From an uncultured bacterium (lineage in GTDB: Bacteria; Actinomycetota; Coriobacteriia; Coriobacteriales; Coriobacteriaceae), in contig CAJMKK010000017.1 of the NCBI GenBank assembly GCA_905214105.1, positions 1 through 14,964 of the forward strand: 14,964 bases of DNA, written 5' to 3'. Shown here piece after piece: positions 14,604 through 14,964 of the stretch. The first letter of the stretch is position 1. Each line of letters begins with the position of its first letter. The notes below the pieces were generated by a model. It ran no database searches and had not been told where the DNA came from. It saw nothing but the letters and a program-made list of their open reading frames with translations. Position numbers and translations under genes: made by a program.

Positions 14604-14630
14604 AGGCCCTGTTAGAATAGGCCCTGTTAG
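14604..14630. repeat. Short tandem duplication between convergent genes
   Basis: AGGCCCTGTTAG occurs at 14604-14615 and again at 14619-14630, a 15-bp period (with GAAT-like spacer AAT). It fills the 24-bp gap between the convergent genes ending at 14602 and 14627, and the second copy contains the stop codon of the minus-strand gene. It is followed on the plus strand by CGTTTTTTG but forms no strong hairpin. Confidence 0.7.
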
Positions 14631-14866
14631 CGTTTTTTGATGTTGTAAAAGACAAGAAACACGAGCAAAGCGATTGATAAGGGGCCGGCTACATAGAAAT
14701 AGAGAACGTCAATTGCTCGCAGAGGGCAACAGGCCTTATCGCCGGACATTACTGCATATAATACGTAGCCAAATGCTGGTTGGTTTGAATACCAGTGGGA
14801 GAAGGCCAAGAGCGCTAAAAGTGCTACAACCAGAAGTGCATTCAGGATAAATCGTTTGGTATTCAT
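14627..14866 (-). CDS. Small two-TM membrane protein of unknown function
   Basis: A 79-residue hydrophobic protein with two probable membrane helices (about residues 7-24 and 52-74), a Cys-Cys pair at 46-47 in the loop, and a basic C-terminus (NIKKR). It starts at the ATG at 14866 with a strong GGAAGGAG and about 6 nt spacing, which is the best evidence that it is real. The coding sequence and its upstream region are markedly more AT-rich than the neighbouring genes, suggesting recent acquisition or a different selective regime. The gene is convergent with the AI-2E gene. I do not recognise the family; it is too long and too acidic-poor to be a typical type I toxin, though a small immunity or stress protein cannot be excluded. 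Confidence 0.7.
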   Translation of the reverse strand: MNTKRFILNALLVVALLALLAFSHWYSNQPAFGYVLYAVMSGDKACCPLRAIDVLYFYVAGPLSIALLVFLVFYNIKKR

Positions 14867-14898
14867 CGGTCGCTCCTTCCGGATGATTCTTATATAGT

Positions 14899-14927
14899 AT
14901 TATAGTATTTTTTTTTAAAAAGCGATA
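14899..14927 (-). promoter_or_regulatory. Candidate promoter of the small membrane protein gene
   Basis: On the minus strand a perfect TATAAT (complement of 14899-14904) lies 32 nt before the ATG at 14866, preceded by a spacer dominated by an A9-like and a T5 run (14908-14921). The -35 position at 17 nt reads TATCGC, a poor match; the A/T tract could act as an UP-like element. Further TATA-like boxes (TATATC) lie upstream. Confidence 0.5.
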
Positions 14928-14964
14928 TACTAGATATAACGAAACAACGAACTGAATAAAGAAT

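Noticed and set aside
1..14964. CRISPR arrays, rRNA, tRNA genes or intact transposases
   Set aside because: No regularly spaced direct repeats, no tRNA cloverleaf and no transposase motifs were seen on either strand.

Overview
The window looks like chromosomal DNA of a moderately GC-rich Gram-positive actinobacterium, most likely a Coriobacteriia relative such as Collinsella. This is inferred from the terminator-type T-box in front of ileS, the lspA-rluD pair, an RsbW-like/SigB-family sigma operon and the codon style; no rRNA or other taxonomic marker is present. Most genes are core housekeeping genes. The two ends (about 1-180 and 14870-14964) are clearly more AT-rich than the middle.

Left part (1-1657, all coding on the minus strand). 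A gene starting at 61 runs off the left edge; its first 20 residues resemble the S51/peptidase E family. It is followed by about 500 bp without a convincing gene. That stretch holds a 16-bp perfect inverted repeat (165-180/279-294) enclosing two hairpins, and three successive terminator-like hairpins pointing away from an iron-containing alcohol dehydrogenase of the GldA/HcxA group (575-1657).

Middle (1801-8158, plus strand). A T-box riboswitch (1801-2100) has a recognisable Stem I, an AUC (Ile) specifier, a UGGU bulge, and mutually exclusive antiterminator and terminator. It controls ileS (GTG start at 2144), which ends at its own terminator. Next come lspA and rluD, overlapping by one base, then a membrane-anchored family 2 glycosyltransferase. 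The glycosyltransferase terminator is a near copy of the dehydrogenase terminator: both carry the core CAAAGGGGACAG, suggesting a dispersed palindromic repeat used as a terminator.

Right-middle (8239-11350, plus). A stand-alone A24 prepilin-peptidase domain, a dGTPase-type HD phosphohydrolase, and the AAA+ replication-fork protein RarA. The last two concern nucleotide pools and DNA replication.

Right (11446-14602, plus). A tightly packed, overlapping operon: a DUF948-like single-TM coiled-coil protein, a small RsbW-like anti-sigma protein, a SigB/SigF/SigG-type sigma factor, and an AI-2E/PerM-family membrane protein. The RsbW-like protein lacks the N-box Asn and a recognisable DxGxG ATP-binding motif, and no anti-anti-sigma gene is in the operon, so the switch probably does not work by classical RsbW kinase partner-switching. 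This is the most interesting biological point in the window. A convergent, AT-rich gene for a 79-residue two-TM protein closes the window on the minus strand.
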